Of a stretch of 64,000 bases of DNA, positions 42,701 to 53,370 are shown one piece after another. Position 1 is the first letter of the stretch; every line of letters begins with the position of its first letter. A program made the translations under genes and the position numbers. The notes below the pieces were generated by a model that saw nothing but the letters and a program-made list of their open reading frames with translations, was not told the DNA's origin and searched no databases. Origin of the DNA: Chryseobacterium sp. 3008163 (GTDB lineage: Bacteria; Bacteroidota; Bacteroidia; Flavobacteriales; Weeksellaceae); contig NZ_CP033070.1 of the NCBI RefSeq assembly GCF_003669035.1, forward strand, positions 868,001 to 932,000, in the 5' to 3' direction.

Positions 42701-45154
42701 AATATCAAAAACTGTACGTCCTGATACGGATCGTCTTTCAGTACCACTCAGTTCTACATCTTTTTTCACCTGCACTATTCTTCCCAAAAAATCAGCATAT
42801 GTATCGGTCATAATCGTATTATTGATACTTGCATATTCCGGATCATAGTTTGAGGTTGATGCACGGTATATTTTTATTGCATTATTATTATTAACAATAC
42901 CTGCATGATCCGTCCAATATTTATATTTTACGGTAGGGACTGTAGAGTTGCTCGCAATTTCATTAGGTCCCATAATCGATGAGGGTCTTCCGAAACCGTC
43001 GTAATAAAATACCATAGCATTTCCTCCGGTATCAACCTTTCTTGTTACCACATCAAACAGAGGGTTGTATGTAGACGTAGATTTGATATTGTGAATATCT
43101 TTAACTTGAGTGACATATTTTCCGGTTACTGTATCATCATATTCATATTCAATCCAATATCTGTCATTGTTATGATTTGGAGGATAAGTAACTTTTTTAA
43201 TATTTCCAGAAACATTATATTCCATATCCGTAGCAATATTGTCAGTACCATCATAAACGATTATTCTTCCAACATCTCCGTTATATGGATTAATGTTTTC
43301 AGATTTTCTCTGCCTCAATAATGTTGATTGAGTATTTCCGTCATATACTTCCACCACCACAGGAACACCAATCATATTATTGAAAAGAGATTGATAAGTA
43401 ATATTTGTATTATATGACGTTGAAGGACTTGTGTATTGATAATTTGACATCAGACCCTGAGGGGTGTAAGAAAACTGCTCGGTAGTTGTAATATCTCCAC
43501 CTGACTCATAAACTGTATTTGTTTTCTCACTTAACAAAGCAATAGCCATTTTTCTTCCCTCTTTACCTCCCGTATCGTAGTCGGTTCCCAAATTGGAATT
43601 TAGATCAATCTGCGTGGTATTGTTGATAAATCGTTGAAGCTTATATGTGTAATTTGTCTCTGAAATAAGACCACCGCTCCCATTCATTACGATGTTTTTA
43701 TCTGGCAAACCGTTCATTAGATAACTATTATTATAGTAATAGTCTTCAGAAACTCTTTCTGCTGATCCTCCATTCATCTCAGAAGTTTTTACAACTCCAA
43801 AACCAAAATCCTCTCTTTCTCTTCTGTCATATTTTCTATTACTGAAAGAGTAAAGGGTTTCCATTTTATTACCTTGATCAGTCGTATAATTTGGAGAAAA
43901 TACATCCGGTTCTGTAACAGTAATTTTATTAACCACTAGTTTAGCATGAGGGTTATCATAATTTGATCTTGCAAACTGATAATCTAAATTATATCTACCT
44001 TTTGAGATCGTATTGGTAATTGCTTTCAGTTTATTTGTTCTTCCTATCTGAGAATAATTAACTGTAAAACCATCATTATTATCAACTACCAAATCGGCAA
44101 AACCATCTCCATTCATATCTTTAAATGCTTTTCTGGTTTCAGAGACATTTAACCCTATGTTAGCCGTAGCTCCTGCACCAGCTTTAATCCAAAGTATTAG
44201 AGCAATAAAAGGTGGAATCAAAGTAATTGGTCCGATATTCAACATATAATTACCTCCAAACGAGAATGATCCATTGAAAGATCTCGTTTCATCGGTAAAA
44301 TCTACAGCACCCGACGATTTTAGAAGAGGCATTGCATTATCGAACTTGTTTCCTAAATTATAGCGAACAGTAGTAGAATTGTTAGAGTTATTAATTTCTA
44401 AAATATCAATTAGACCATCTCCATTCACATCTTCATATACCGTTTCCGCCGTTCCTGTTGATGCAGATGCACCCACACTTGCACTGATTCCGAATCCAAA
44501 ACTACTCAAAGCGCTCAAATTGGCTAATCCTCCTAATGATCCTCCAATCCCTAAACTAAAACTTCCTTTCGGACGGGAACGGTATGTTATTAAATTTTCA
44601 TAAGATGAGTACCCTCCTAGACTCCTACCCATATTTAATGCATATTTCATGTAGGTAGTACCCCCGTCTTTAATTCTATCTGGCAATCCGTCACCATTGA
44701 TATCCATCCAGAAAGTTTTTCCTAAATCGTAAGAGTCATAATAACTGTTAACCCCGGCACTGATAGACGCTCCTCCTGACCAAGGCAAGCCCGTATCAGC
44801 ATGTGTTGTGGTACCGCTTCCTCCTTGTGCTCCTATTCTCCCTGTGACAGAAAATGCATTGTATGAAAAACCAAGCGAATTCATTTTTTGATAGCTGTTT
44901 GAGCTAGTAGGAAAGTCTCCTGAATTCAATACCTGCATACTATTCAGACTTCCTGTGGAATTGGTAAATTGAACAGAGTTTGGATAGACAATGTCTGGAT
45001 AACCATCTCCGTTAAGGTCAGAAAATGTCTGAGTCTCAACACTTCCAATACCTGCTAAAGTGGTTACCGAATTACCTCCACTTCCCATCCCAAAACTTAA
45101 TCCCTCGGTAGTATTATTAGACCCACTTTTATTTACTTTGTCGATACCTTTCAT
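39749..45154 (-). CDS. SpvB/RHS giant toxin, main C-terminal part with DUF4347-like tip
   Basis: 1801 residues in this frame, and the same frame stays coding up to ~45312 (RYDFYVGIGNEQYSSKSG). First, FG-GAP/VCBS-like repeats (FSDLNGDGYPDIVYPNS, VYEDVNGDGLIDILEI), then many YD repeats forming the RHS shell, then the hyperconserved core end (DTGLYYYGARYYNPRLSIWY). The tip (last ~250 residues) has NLVIKSHGTWG and DANILFTGCNMSM, a His/Cys pair in the style of DUF4347/clan CD (caspase-like) proteins. RHS/TcB shells enclose and release their tip into target cells. A frameshift near 45312 separates it from the preceding part (45295-49005). Confidence 0.85.
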   Translation of the reverse strand: MKGIDKVNKSGSNNTTEGLSFGMGSGGNSVTTLAGIGSVETQTFSDLNGDGYPDIVYPNSVQFTNSTGSLNSMQVLNSGDFPTSSNSYQKMNSLGFSYNAFSVTGRIGAQGGSGTTTHADTGLPWSGGASISAGVNSYYDSYDLGKTFWMDINGDGLPDRIKDGGTTYMKYALNMGRSLGGYSSYENLITYRSRPKGSFSLGIGGSLGGLANLSALSSFGFGISASVGASASTGTAETVYEDVNGDGLIDILEINNSNNSTTVRYNLGNKFDNAMPLLKSSGAVDFTDETRSFNGSFSFGGNYMLNIGPITLIPPFIALILWIKAGAGATANIGLNVSETRKAFKDMNGDGFADLVVDNNDGFTVNYSQIGRTNKLKAITNTISKGRYNLDYQFARSNYDNPHAKLVVNKITVTEPDVFSPNYTTDQGNKMETLYSFSNRKYDRREREDFGFGVVKTSEMNGGSAERVSEDYYYNNSYLMNGLPDKNIVMNGSGGLISETNYTYKLQRFINNTTQIDLNSNLGTDYDTGGKEGRKMAIALLSEKTNTVYESGGDITTTEQFSYTPQGLMSNYQYTSPSTSYNTNITYQSLFNNMIGVPVVVEVYDGNTQSTLLRQRKSENINPYNGDVGRIIVYDGTDNIATDMEYNVSGNIKKVTYPPNHNNDRYWIEYEYDDTVTGKYVTQVKDIHNIKSTSTYNPLFDVVTRKVDTGGNAMVFYYDGFGRPSSIMGPNEIASNSTVPTVKYKYWTDHAGIVNNNNAIKIYRASTSNYDPEYASINNTIMTDTYADFLGRIVQVKKDVELSGTERRSVSGRTVFDILGRTIQQYHPKYENLGNANLNLNGANGPSTSQSYDNQGRVVSATNEDGNTKVTQYAITNNLFKTTEEFLNQKSESYANAEGKIVQKDDYLYSQALSTIFNYNTIGELMEVTDPEGMTTSYSYNLAGRRILQRHPDKGMTSYEYDQAGNLRRLTTDNLLNDSSINTHYIEYKYDYNRLLGIFLPDLPSGDPNPNNVQYQYGLSTAGNNAGKIITKADGSGDTVYKYGRMGEVISELRIIRGAHIPEMYFKTYFNYDSWNRLTKIKYPDEELVSYHYDLGGNLKSVDNNNGETLIDNINYDYYEQRLKIEYGNGTKQQYVYNAQNRKLDRYYLMNNTNHRMLYNTYKYDQFSNISMIQNQADPLANGMGGAFQFNLNYDTLNRLIGTETGQVIIREKEGQIPITSFTPSTYNLVMEYNNVGGITQKHQHHERDQNVVHENTYKNRYDYVQNTHKVERVVDQSSGNAEYFDYDFNGNAVNHSDSNGTKKMFWDEQDHLKAFYNDNTGTYQYYTYDDQGERVIKYGLEIPTQLYQNGVPVEINELRLFEYKLYPNPYVTVSSTGQYTKHYFEGSKRFASRLMDGADRFKDPAVLYTNRTAEDKPSTNPADVQSDFEKYLEKSGVGKGLSLELRERTWSPDLYYLHGDHLGTATFVTNSQSEATQFFLNLPFGETMIEQMDGSYDNPFKFNAKELDEDTGLYYYGARYYNPRLSIWYGVDPLKDKMPSWSPYAYTFDNPIRYIDPSGMAPEDPGGPGPRKLTGSRNLLVYVLDKNPLSTSYMNKGAKNWDYIGVNNIDEVSGVLNSHYGKNVPNFENLVIKSHGTWGAAKLNPGSATQEYVFDAHKSKGLNYLSQHLSDDANILFTGCNMSMQYLSDNVSQSQIDTYTDVFLAGDRKMFFNGATSGSNLPIKNGENIVAETFYFDTNLVKENGKNYSGFMQFNLNSKGKTVFQNRLYNMKVRSNGGFQRTDFMENKKIIQNGTSVIKK

Positions 45155-45294
45155 ACTCGTATCTACTGATAATTGGCCTGAAGTGTAAGTAACAGGAGTT
45201 ACAGTTGGTAGATTTGGAACGGGATTGTTGAAATAACTTACGGTCTCACTATTGCTAAAACCTGATTTTGACGAATATTGCTCATTTCCGATTC

Positions 45295-48200
45295 CTACAT
45301 AAAAATCATAACGTGACCTTTAGGTTTTACAAATCTTGGCTTCATTTGAGCAACTGTATTGGCGACTGTGTTGTTACCTGCATTTGGATTGGTGGTAGTA
45401 TTCAAAATACATGCTGCCAAATCAGCGTTATTCGTAATTCCCTGACATTGCGGATAGGTATTTTGTGTTGTAACATCTGCTGTAAATGCCGTTGCCTGTA
45501 TTGGAGGTCCATAAGTATAATCACTAAAACTTCCAGGCTGATACAAAAATTGCCCCCAATTATTAAAAAATACAGATTTTGTGTTGTACATCGCTGTATT
45601 AACGGCTGTAGCAGATGTATCTGCAAAAATATTAACATTATCATAGTAGACAGTGAAAGGTTTGCCTTGGAAGTAGTTTGCATAATTATTAAATAGTGCA
45701 TAATCTCCACCCGTCTTACAATATACCTGCACCGTGATTAACTTACTACTATCGCCATTGACAATAGTAGGGTCACCTGTGTAAAAATCAATCGGAGAAA
45801 TGCCGTTTATTGTCTGACCTGTAGTCATATCCTTTTCAACCAATATACTATTAGTATGAGATATTACTACTACTCTTTTAGCTAAAATATCATTACCTCT
45901 TTTAATGATATAATAGAAAGATCCCGTTCCGAGACTTGAAAAATTTCCTATATTTTTATTGATCTGGATACCGAAATTGTGGTTACCAGAAAGACCAGGG
46001 TTAGGTAACTGACTAACATGTAATTTATTTGTCAACTGATTGACAGCAAATGAAGGATATTCTGGAATTGGGAGAAAATACACTTGTACATTTGGATTAA
46101 TTGAGGTAGAAGCCTGATAGTTTACTGAAATTTGACCATTCCAATTGGCAGTATAAAAATTAGTATGAGAATCAGATTCCACAATAAATCTCAGATGAAC
46201 AGGTTCTGATGCACTTACATTTAAATTAATTGAATGGGCTTGGGTTACTAAATTTTGTTGGTCATAAGTTTCCGGAGTAATTAAATCAGTAATTATACCT
46301 GCAGCATTTTCAGAGACAATCCTAAAGTTCACTTTGTCTGTCAGGTATGGAAAAGTAATGCTCGGTACTGTAATGGTAGCCGTTCCCTGCGCATCAAGAT
46401 AGATCGGTGCTGAAATGTTATTCAAGAACATATTGTCACCATAAGTTCCATTATTTAACTGAAAATAATCTTGAGACAGTGCAAAATTGTTTGAAATTTC
46501 AGCTCCAGAAGTTGGATCAACATAAGTAATTTTCGGATCAGAATCAATAGCATAATTTTGTTCTAAATTTTTATGAAGTCTGATATAAATTTTTTCACCG
46601 CTCTTTACAAATAATCTATTGGGGTTATTGATTCCCCAATTGCTGTTAATTCCGTTTTGAGGAACATTCTGCATTTGTGTATAATAATCATTATATCTTG
46701 AAATAGTAACATTTTGCACTGGGTCTCCTGCATGAAGCTCAGTTAGATAGATTCTTCCATTGATATAATAAATTAAGGATCCAGATGTAAGAGGAGTAGG
46801 ATTTACTATTTCAACAGAATAATACATCTTTTGAGGAGGATTGGTAACCATTCCATAACTACTAGGACTTATAATAATTCTATCTGTAAATTTTATATAT
46901 CCATCTTTCGGAGCTATCCATACCTTTACCACATCAGTTATTGGTGTTGGAGGAAGCACAGGATCCTGCGGGCAGCCTTTCTCCGTACAAGGAATAGGTA
47001 CTTGTATCGCTTTAGCTTTTACAATCATATTCTCTGTGTGCTCAGAGTGTTTGGTCATCTCAGATTTACCAGTATTTCTGTCGAACCTATTAAACCATAC
47101 CTCACCATTATGTACTATATCGGTCAGTCCGTCTGAGTTGGCATCAATCAAATATGTTTTGGTCTTGCTGGTCGAAGATGAGCTTATCTGTGATTTACTG
47201 TATATAACAGCTCCTATATCCCACCCTGAATTTGTAGTTTTTGTTTCGGTAAATGAAAAGTCACCACTGTAGTTTCCGATAGGTTGCGAGGAATTAAAAG
47301 CCAAATTACCAGAGCCATCTAAATATCCGGTTCTTAGAAATAAACCTTCATCGGGCACCCTGTAAATCATATCCTGAATACCGTCACCGTTAAAATCGGT
47401 AAGTTGCTGTGCATTTTTGGCCTCTGAATTTGAATAGCCAAAAGGAAACCCAAGCATCAAATGTCCATAGGCATCATTGGAGGGATAAAAGAAATTGAGT
47501 CCTGCTGCGGGTCTGAAATTAAATCCTTTTTCTGAACTGATATTACCGTTTATTTTTGAAGGTTTTATCAACCCCCTTATAAATCCTGAATAGGCATGTT
47601 TATCATGTTGAAGACCAATAAAAGTATCCGGTCCGTAGATTTTTACATTACCTTGACCGTCACGAACATCATTGTAATAATCAAAAGTATAGCTGTCAGT
47701 TATTTCATTACAAGTCGGATCTATTCCCCCACTTGTACCGCCACCGCCGCCACTTCCGTCATCAATATCGCGTATTTCTCCTTTACTCGCCAATGTTGTA
47801 GAACATGGATTATGAGGAACAATATAAATACGCTTTAATAATGTTTTATAAAACTCACCATCAATATAATCCATTTTATAGGTTCTGATAAGTTCAGTTT
47901 TATACTTAACCTGAATTTCCTTTAATAAATATGGTTCAGATCTGGCAAACCCCTGTTTTGCATTGATACTGATATCTTTTCTGGTAATACTACTTTCCTT
48001 AATGAAATTGACTGTATAATCTTTATTCCTGCCGTACGAGATTTTTTCAATCTGATAAAATTGACCGCCACCTCCACCTACATTATAGTAGGTGAAATTC
48101 ATCGTATTTCCATGTACATCTTCTATCATTCTTAAACCCCAATGAGAAATACCTCCCACACCTGAAAGCATGGAATCCGGTGATCCACCATAATATCTTT

Positions 48201-49005
48201 TTGTTCCATCGGTAGAAGTTACCTTCCAAGTGTAACCACCAGGAGAATTTCCTATCCTCTCAATCAATGAAAAATCATGATTTTTTCTAAGATAGAATTT
48301 TTTCACCAGGCTGCTGTTAGGATCAGTATGATCTGTTCTCAACTGTTTTTCTGTTGTAATAGCAGTATTATATTCACTAAGATCATTATGTCTGTGAGGC
48401 AAATATTGATTAGGATATACCAGCATTTCTCCATCCAGCGAGTAGAGTTCAGTCTCACCTGCAGCATCGAATTCAGGAGTTCCCCATCTTGTATCTACAC
48501 TGATTGATGACAGACCATTGATATTCCATCCATCTCCCATCCAACCGTTACCACCGCCACTACTGTATCCGATCGACAATGAGGGTTGAAGACCTCCTAA
48601 ACCACTAGGAACACGGATTGGATAATTTGCGTTGGCATCTCCTTTTTGATTTGCTGAAGGAACACCCATCAACTGTAATCCAGCCGTTGGATCTGCTGCT
48701 TTTAAACCACTGATACTCGTAGGCGCAAAAGACTCCAACTGTGAAGATTCGGGAACTGAGATTACACCATTGATATAATCAGTGTCACCATCACCTTCTA
48801 CAGTCACTACTTTTTTCTCTGCATCCACTTTACTGGTGGGATCCACTTTCCATTTCTTTGAAGAATAATCAAAGTAGAAAGCTTTTATTTCTTTTGATGA
48901 TCTTGCACCAAGTTTTTTATCATCATAAGGAATAGACAGTTTTACCTTTTTTGCCAACACCCCTGCTTTAATAGATAGACGGTAAGCTAACGAGTTTGCC
49001 ATCAT
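45295..49005 (-). CDS. SpvB/RHS giant toxin, SpvB-like middle part (frameshifted at both ends)
   Basis: 1236 residues in this frame. Coding extends upstream past the ATG to ~49070 (GTDFKIEKKDYPAVSREIKS). YPIRVPSGLGGLQPSLSIGY and GNGWMGDGWNINGLSSISVD are the classic SpvB/TcaC N-terminal signature, followed by FG-GAP-like repeats (LTDFNGDGIQDMIYRV, YLIDANSDGLTDIVHNG). A small TcdB-middle-like beta region ends the piece. One missing base near 49070 and one near 45312 disconnect it from the parts before and after. With these restored, the reading is continuous with the neighbours. Confidence 0.85.
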   Translation of the reverse strand: MMANSLAYRLSIKAGVLAKKVKLSIPYDDKKLGARSSKEIKAFYFDYSSKKWKVDPTSKVDAEKKVVTVEGDGDTDYINGVISVPESSQLESFAPTSISGLKAADPTAGLQLMGVPSANQKGDANANYPIRVPSGLGGLQPSLSIGYSSGGGNGWMGDGWNINGLSSISVDTRWGTPEFDAAGETELYSLDGEMLVYPNQYLPHRHNDLSEYNTAITTEKQLRTDHTDPNSSLVKKFYLRKNHDFSLIERIGNSPGGYTWKVTSTDGTKRYYGGSPDSMLSGVGGISHWGLRMIEDVHGNTMNFTYYNVGGGGGQFYQIEKISYGRNKDYTVNFIKESSITRKDISINAKQGFARSEPYLLKEIQVKYKTELIRTYKMDYIDGEFYKTLLKRIYIVPHNPCSTTLASKGEIRDIDDGSGGGGGTSGGIDPTCNEITDSYTFDYYNDVRDGQGNVKIYGPDTFIGLQHDKHAYSGFIRGLIKPSKINGNISSEKGFNFRPAAGLNFFYPSNDAYGHLMLGFPFGYSNSEAKNAQQLTDFNGDGIQDMIYRVPDEGLFLRTGYLDGSGNLAFNSSQPIGNYSGDFSFTETKTTNSGWDIGAVIYSKSQISSSSTSKTKTYLIDANSDGLTDIVHNGEVWFNRFDRNTGKSEMTKHSEHTENMIVKAKAIQVPIPCTEKGCPQDPVLPPTPITDVVKVWIAPKDGYIKFTDRIIISPSSYGMVTNPPQKMYYSVEIVNPTPLTSGSLIYYINGRIYLTELHAGDPVQNVTISRYNDYYTQMQNVPQNGINSNWGINNPNRLFVKSGEKIYIRLHKNLEQNYAIDSDPKITYVDPTSGAEISNNFALSQDYFQLNNGTYGDNMFLNNISAPIYLDAQGTATITVPSITFPYLTDKVNFRIVSENAAGIITDLITPETYDQQNLVTQAHSINLNVSASEPVHLRFIVESDSHTNFYTANWNGQISVNYQASTSINPNVQVYFLPIPEYPSFAVNQLTNKLHVSQLPNPGLSGNHNFGIQINKNIGNFSSLGTGSFYYIIKRGNDILAKRVVVISHTNSILVEKDMTTGQTINGISPIDFYTGDPTIVNGDSSKLITVQVYCKTGGDYALFNNYANYFQGKPFTVYYDNVNIFADTSATAVNTAMYNTKSVFFNNWGQFLYQPGSFSDYTYGPPIQATAFTADVTTQNTYPQCQGITNNADLAACILNTTTNPNAGNNTVANTVAQMKPRFVKPKGHVMIFM

Positions 49006-49760
49006 GCTCTTAATTTCTCTCGAAACAGCAGGATAATCTTTTTTCTCAATTTTAAAATCTGTACCTGAGCTGATAACTCCACAGAGTTTTTATCAATCGT
49101 AACTGTTGTATTTTCATAAGCTTCGTTGTACTCGTTGTCTTTTGAAATATTGATAATTAATGGTGCATAGCTGCTTTCATTCAATATTTTAAATGAAGAT
49201 TTGCTTACAGGAATTGTGTATTCTTGTACACTATTTGCGTCTTTAATAGTAATACTACCTTTAGCTTTATTTTCTTCCGTTAATTCGATTAAACTCTCAA
49301 ATTCACCATTCGTACTTTGTAAAGATTTGTTATCTATCATTAACGGATTCGAAACCCATGCATTTTGAATACCTTTAATATAAAGCTGGTTACCGGAACG
49401 CAATGATGAAATATTTCCAGCAGAATTCAATCCTTTTTCAAAAACGATTTTTACATTCTTAACTTTATATTTTATTCCGTTAATAGAGGATGTAAACAGA
49501 ACACTGTTCTTACCTCCTTTTAAGGAACTCAGGCTAATCTCTTCTTTTTGTGCACTCCAGCTATTGCTTGGCAAGATGATATTCCCTCCAAATGCTACAT
49601 TTTTATTAATGGATCTTGAAACAGAATGATACGATTCCAAGCCAAACAAATCATATACTAAATAAGCCTTTACATTTTGATTTTTTACTTCAGGAATATT
49701 GATCGTGAAAAAATTATCCGATGGATTATCTGACTCATCGTCAGAAAACTCTCCTATCAT
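49002..49760 (-). CDS. SpvB/RHS giant toxin, N-terminal beta-domain part (frameshifted)
   Basis: 252 residues from the first ATG in this frame; coding-like sequence continues upstream to ~49840 (NANPGVNSKQNIDQIFESEE). Beta-rich, with segments like IKYKVKNVKIVFEKGLNSAG and SYAPLIINISKDNEYNEAYE, as often found before the SpvB domain in Bacteroidota. The last ~22 codons are read in the wrong frame: the real continuation is the frame of the following piece. Not a separate protein. Confidence 0.7.
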   Translation of the reverse strand: MIGEFSDDESDNPSDNFFTINIPEVKNQNVKAYLVYDLFGLESYHSVSRSINKNVAFGGNIILPSNSWSAQKEEISLSSLKGGKNSVLFTSSINGIKYKVKNVKIVFEKGLNSAGNISSLRSGNQLYIKGIQNAWVSNPLMIDNKSLQSTNGEFESLIELTEENKAKGSITIKDANSVQEYTIPVSKSSFKILNESSYAPLIINISKDNEYNEAYENTTVTIDKNSVELSAQVQILKLRKKIILLFREKLRA

Positions 49761-50113
49761 CCCTTGTTTTTCTTCAGATTCAAAAATCTGATCAATATTT
49801 TGTTTACTATTAACTCCGGGATTAGCGTTCTGAATTCACCATTGTCAACGTTCTTGTTAACGCTTGATGTCAAAGCAGAATTAGTATTAACAGCAGAATC
49901 AGTAACTGATTCATTCTTATTTATCTCATCAGTAGAAGGTTCATCTGCAATCACGTGATGGCCGATATATCTCTCCATCATCTTCAATTTGAATGCTCTT
50001 ACTTTATATCGGTCTTCTTTCGTAAAACTTGCAAAAAGAAACATGATAGCAAAAAAGCACACCAAAAGAGCCGACTTCTTTGTAAAAGGAAGTTTAAAGG
50101 ATTTTGTTTTCAT
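49757..50113 (-). CDS. SpvB/RHS giant toxin, signal-peptide part (frameshifted)
   Basis: 118 residues from the ATG at 50111-50113 (MKTKSFKLPFTKKSALLVCF), preferred to the ATG seven codons upstream because the signal peptide (SALLVCFFAIMFLFASF) is better placed. About 85 genuine codons follow before a one-base shift near 49840; the last ~30 residues are out of frame. It therefore gives the export signal for the whole toxin. The T9SS-sorted protein gene ends at 50124, 10 nt before it. Confidence 0.7.
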   Translation of the reverse strand: MKTKSFKLPFTKKSALLVCFFAIMFLFASFTKEDRYKVRAFKLKMMERYIGHHVIADEPSTDEINKNESVTDSAVNTNSALTSSVNKNVDNGEFRTLIPELIVNKILIRFLNLKKNKG

Positions 50114-50123
50114 GATTTGGTTT

Positions 50124-51506
50124 TTAGTCAACAATTAATTTGAATGTTTTGATTACTTTTCCATTTTGCGTTAAAGTGATCAGATAAGAACTTTGGACGA
50201 TTAATGAGCTACTATACGATCTTGAACGGTGATCTATTTTTTCCAATTTGACCAGTCTTCCTCCACCATCATAGACCGCTATCGATAAGTTTTCCATTTC
50301 AGGGAATTTTACGGTAAAGTTTTGACCTTTCTTAACAGGATTTGGATAGAGTACAATCTGACTGAGATCGAGTGAAAGTAAATTTTGATCAACTGAGGAC
50401 GATCCCGGATTTGATTCATTTTCTTTATTCGGTTCTCTCAAAGGACTTACCGCAAATGTAAAATATTGGTAAATTTCACCTTCCTTATCTTTACTAAAAT
50501 CAACCTTACTGAAATCTACATAATTTTCATTTTCAACACCTTGAAATTTCTTAATCTCGCCTGCAGAATTTTTTAAAAACATCCAGTAAACAATAGGCAG
50601 TGAATCAGGGTTGATTGTTTTTTTGTCTATCCTGATCTTATAGTCATTCTTAGGAATCGTAGAGCCAATAAAATTAATTTCCCAGTTTCTTTCGAGAACA
50701 TTGAAATTTCCGTCAGCCTTTGTACTCATTGCTTTGTCATCATCAGACCAGATCACGAAATTATTGTGATCAAAAAGACTTGTGTTTTCAGTATTCGTTT
50801 TCTTAATGTCTGTTTTTCCAATGGTTAAAAACTGATCTTCGACATTAGATGATTGTTTTTGATAGAGCTCATTTCCGTCATCTCTTCCTAAGCCGGTAGG
50901 TCTGTGTTTGAACTCTTTATGTTTTTCAGGATCCCAAATCAATTTTGCATCACTGCCATAATATTTTCCTCTCTGCAAAGAAATTCCATACTTAATAGAC
51001 AGATAAGAGTGAATCTTATTCAAATCCATAGCTTTCGCTTTTCTTGGAATAAAAATCATTTCGTAAAGATTCTGATCTTCAAACCTGATTTTCAAGCTGT
51101 CTGATTTCCCGTCCGGTTTTTCAGCATTCCCGGTAAAAGAGAATATGCTGGGTCTCTTCTGAATCTTTACGGTCTTTTTAGACTCCTTGCTTTCATATTT
51201 ATCATTACTCAGGGATATTTTTTGATCATCATTCTCCCATATCTTCTCATCATTCTTGGAAGTATGAACAAGACTCAAAGTATGACTCTTGTTTTTACTG
51301 TGTTTAATATATTTTTTAAGTAGTCTGTCTTTAATTCCATAATGAAAGTTGAGAAGGTTCTCATCTTTCGAATTAGCAACTTCACGAGGAGTTAGAGTAG
51401 ATTTCTCCCAGATTTGGACATCAGATCCAATCAGTTGAGAATAGGAATTGGCTGAGTATAAGAATACCATGATCATTACCGATTTACGGTATAGCGATTT
51501 TGACAT
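50124..51506 (-). CDS. Secreted protein with type A T9SS sorting domain
   Basis: 460 residues. A signal peptide (SVMIMVFLYSANSYSQ), then a charged linker, a domain with LNKIHSYLSIKYGISLQRGK and HRPTGLGRDDGNELYQKQSS (a module frequent in large T9SS cargo of Flavobacteriia), and a C-terminal sorting domain (IVLYPNPVKKGQNFTVKF ... VIKTFKLIV). It is exported to the cell surface or medium by T9SS. As the gene directly upstream of the RHS giant and 10 nt from it, it is probably co-transcribed and may help to present or anchor the toxin at the surface; that role is inference. Confidence 0.85.
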   Translation of the reverse strand: MSKSLYRKSVMIMVFLYSANSYSQLIGSDVQIWEKSTLTPREVANSKDENLLNFHYGIKDRLLKKYIKHSKNKSHTLSLVHTSKNDEKIWENDDQKISLSNDKYESKESKKTVKIQKRPSIFSFTGNAEKPDGKSDSLKIRFEDQNLYEMIFIPRKAKAMDLNKIHSYLSIKYGISLQRGKYYGSDAKLIWDPEKHKEFKHRPTGLGRDDGNELYQKQSSNVEDQFLTIGKTDIKKTNTENTSLFDHNNFVIWSDDDKAMSTKADGNFNVLERNWEINFIGSTIPKNDYKIRIDKKTINPDSLPIVYWMFLKNSAGEIKKFQGVENENYVDFSKVDFSKDKEGEIYQYFTFAVSPLREPNKENESNPGSSSVDQNLLSLDLSQIVLYPNPVKKGQNFTVKFPEMENLSIAVYDGGGRLVKLEKIDHRSRSYSSSLIVQSSYLITLTQNGKVIKTFKLIVD

Positions 51507-52060
51507 AACAAATAAATTATGTGGAATGAGAAATTAGAAAAATAGATGATTCAATTTTCAAGATTTAGAAAATTGACGGATGAATTAAATCATTAAGTTG
51601 GGAAGGTAATTTGTGCTTTCATATTGTGTGTTTTTTATCTTGTTTTTATTTGGTATCCCAAAACTATAAAAAAATTTTAAAATTCATAAATAAATCTTAA
51701 AATTTATTAAAATATTTGTAATATGTTAACTCAAACAAATAAAAACTAATCCAAAACCACCTTAAACGCTATAAATATTATAAAAATATAATTCAAAAAA
51801 ATACATTTTAGATATAGAGCTATTGTATAAAACCGTATTATAAACAATCTTATTTATATAGATGTATTAACATTTTTCTTTCTATCATAAACTAATATTT
51901 TATTAAATTTTATTTTATTTTATTTCAAATTCTGGAATGATTTATCTGGAAAGTGCGATTTAAAGAACTTATTTTGTAGCATTGTAATTGTGACTAAAAT
52001 ATTGCAAATGAGATGGAAATTAGAAATAAATTTTCTTTTTGGTATTTTAAAACAACAATA
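51507..52060. other. AT-rich intergenic region upstream of the toxin operon
   Basis: Very AT-rich with many short A/T runs. It should hold the promoter of the T9SS/RHS operon, but no clear TAnnTTTG box was found. No gene seen. Repeat D with its upstream arm begins at about 52060. Confidence 0.5.
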
Positions 52061-52330
52061 TTCACTAAATCTTCTCTTCGGTTACGGGTAAAAGACAAGT
52101 ACTGCTAACTAAAGATCTACTATTCCAATGCAGATTGTTTTTTATTTTTAAAGTTAAATTGCAATAAAGTTTACAATATCATAAACTAAAGAAAATTATT
52201 AATTAAAAATGAGCTTTGTAATTCTTGTTTAATGTGGCTCAATCTAACTAAATCATCTATAAAAGTGTTTGAAGATACGCTTGTCTTGGTCACAAGACTG
52301 ACATTTGAAGATTTCACTCTCTCATGTCGA
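52060..52330 (+). repeat. ~70-nt dispersed repeat, copy D, with both flanking arms
   Basis: Core 52219-52293. The left arm (52060-52215) is shared with copy B; the right side, including the recombinase 3' end, is shared with copy C. The hairpin is degenerate (GACAT / ATGTC with mismatches). Since it alone carries both arms, it shows that the full ancestral unit is left arm + core + hairpin + recombinase 3' end. Confidence 0.78.
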
Positions 52331-52344
52331 TTTTTTCACTCCCT

Positions 52345-53345
<1,001 letters not shown>

Positions 53346-53370
53346 GAAGCAAACTCCAAAGAAGATAAAT

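Noticed and set aside
41324..47272. Several 65-140-codon plus-strand open frames opposite the RHS giant
   Set aside because: They lie wholly inside the clear minus-strand coding sequence and are Ser/Ile/Tyr-rich antisense shadows.
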